Shown one piece after another: positions 63,491 to 64,000 of a stretch of DNA of 64,000 nucleotides (position 1 is its first letter; every line of letters begins with the position of its first letter). Location of the stretch: contig CP079215.1 in the NCBI GenBank assembly GCA_019316985.1, positions 5,270,001 to 5,334,000 on the forward strand, written 5' to 3'. The notes beneath the pieces are model-generated. The model saw only the letters and a program-made list of their open reading frames with translations, did no database searches and was not told the origin of the DNA. Source of the DNA: Paraniabella defluvii. GTDB lineage: Bacteria > Bacteroidota > Bacteroidia > Chitinophagales > Chitinophagaceae. The translations under genes and the position numbers were made by a program.

Positions 63491-64000
63491 TTATTTCTTT
63501 GACGACATGCTGATGGCCCGGGCCACTTCAACCGGCAGATCTGATTCGAGAATGTCTGCTCCTGATTTAAATATTTCCCGGTATGCTTGAGCTCTTTGCT
63601 CTTCGGTAACCAGCTTATCGTAGACCGGCGCTGCTGAGATCATACATTTTACTTTCCTTTGGTGCAGAAGATCCAGCATAATTTTGTTTTCAGGCTTGTT
63701 TTCCGATCCTATATAAGCTATCATATTCTGCCAGGGTATGCCGGCCGCTTCGTATTCCTTTAATGCTTTTTTAGTTTTTACAAATGCAGACATCATGCGG
63801 TTCGGGTCCTTTTGATAATAAAACTTTGCCTGTTCGGCATTATGTACCGTTACCATTACGAAGGCGCCTGCTTTATGTTCTTTTATGATTTTATCAGTGA
63901 TTTCGGCAGGTACATCTTTCTTATCCAGGTTTAAGATCGTCTTGCCCCTAGCCCATTCAATCACCTGCGCTAAAGTTGGGATATGGTAAGGCGTGAGCTT
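63491..64000 (-). CDS. Glycerophosphodiester phosphodiesterase (partial, C-terminal part)
   Basis: Incomplete at the right edge. The visible part reads YHIPTLAQVIEWARGKTILN, LDKKDVPAEITDKIIKEHKA, ENKIMLDLLHQRKVKCMIS and GADILESDLPVEVARAI, matching the second half of the GDPD TIM barrel (P-T-L-x-E/Q-x-I, then G-x-D-x-x-x-S/T-D). It hydrolyses deacylated phospholipids. Catalytic N-terminal residues are outside the window. Confidence 0.75.
   Translation of the reverse strand, partial: KLTPYHIPTLAQVIEWARGKTILNLDKKDVPAEITDKIIKEHKAGAFVMVTVHNAEQAKFYYQKDPNRMMSAFVKTKKALKEYEAAGIPWQNMIAYIGSENKPENKIMLDLLHQRKVKCMISAAPVYDKLVTEEQRAQAYREIFKSGADILESDLPVEVARAISMSSKK

Noticed and set aside
1..64000. tRNA or rRNA genes
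   Set aside because: Looked for cloverleaf-like patterns and CCA ends in the gaps and saw none; a covariance search would be decisive.

Overview
The window comes from a member of the Bacteroidota, most likely family Chitinophagaceae. The evidence is the gene families present (an outer-membrane beta-barrel receptor with an N-terminal carboxypeptidase-regulatory-like domain, a DUF4270 lipoprotein, a GxxExxY protein, a xylA-xylB-LacI cluster, many lipoprotein signals) and the synteny (gyrA followed by a TPR gene; panC, a short starch-synthase-like gene and DUF4270; ribH next to a TPR membrane protein). One promoter has a TAnnTTTG -7 box typical of the phylum. No rRNA, tRNA or CRISPR array was seen.

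A caution applies throughout. Many genes, including essential ones (gyrA, metK, ssb, pdhA, ribH), are broken by one-base indels, often in homopolymer runs, and read through perfectly once the frame is changed. The simplest explanation is uncorrected sequencing error, so I annotate each such locus as one gene and note where the frame changes.

Layout. 0-18 kb is accessory metabolism and regulation: a receptor, two AraC regulators, a multi-PAS histidine kinase, hydrolases, an SDR, a fused phosphodiesterase-like/alkaline phosphatase protein, an intradiol dioxygenase, a LytTR regulator, a phytanoyl-CoA dioxygenase with a relic of a paralogue, an aldo/keto reductase and a DUF763 gene. Around the dioxygenase and its relic lie arrays of 6-7-nt words spaced 14-16 bp, a different word in each array.

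18.6-24.5 kb is a visibly AT-rich defence island: an XRE regulator, a type I methyltransferase (HsdM), a specificity subunit (HsdS), an SMC/ABC-type AAA ATPase and an HNH nuclease. The genes overlap or nearly touch, and no HsdR is present. The ATPase and HNH genes resemble the PtuA/PtuB pair of Septu, so this looks like a type I-like modification module joined to a Septu-like effector. An IS481-like element abuts the stop codon of the HNH gene. 25.9-28 kb holds an XRE gene, a divergent SymE-like gene and several strongly palindromic non-coding elements.

28-35 kb carries an amidohydrolase, a DoxX protein, a GxxExxY protein and xylose catabolism (xylA, xylB, LacI regulator, with a cre-like operator upstream of xylA). 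35-53.4 kb is core genome: TPR, gyrA, metK, DUF4270, starch-synthase-like, panC, OsmC, metZ, LldE-like, ribH, TPR, pdhA, ppk1, ppx and panB. 53.6-59.4 kb is a hydroxyproline degradation operon (epimerase, FAD oxidase, DHDPS-family deaminase, semialdehyde dehydrogenase, AraC regulator). 59.6-64 kb carries ssb, a small Zn-ribbon protein, a conserved hypothetical, a DUF72 protein, a VOC protein and a partial glycerophosphodiester phosphodiesterase.
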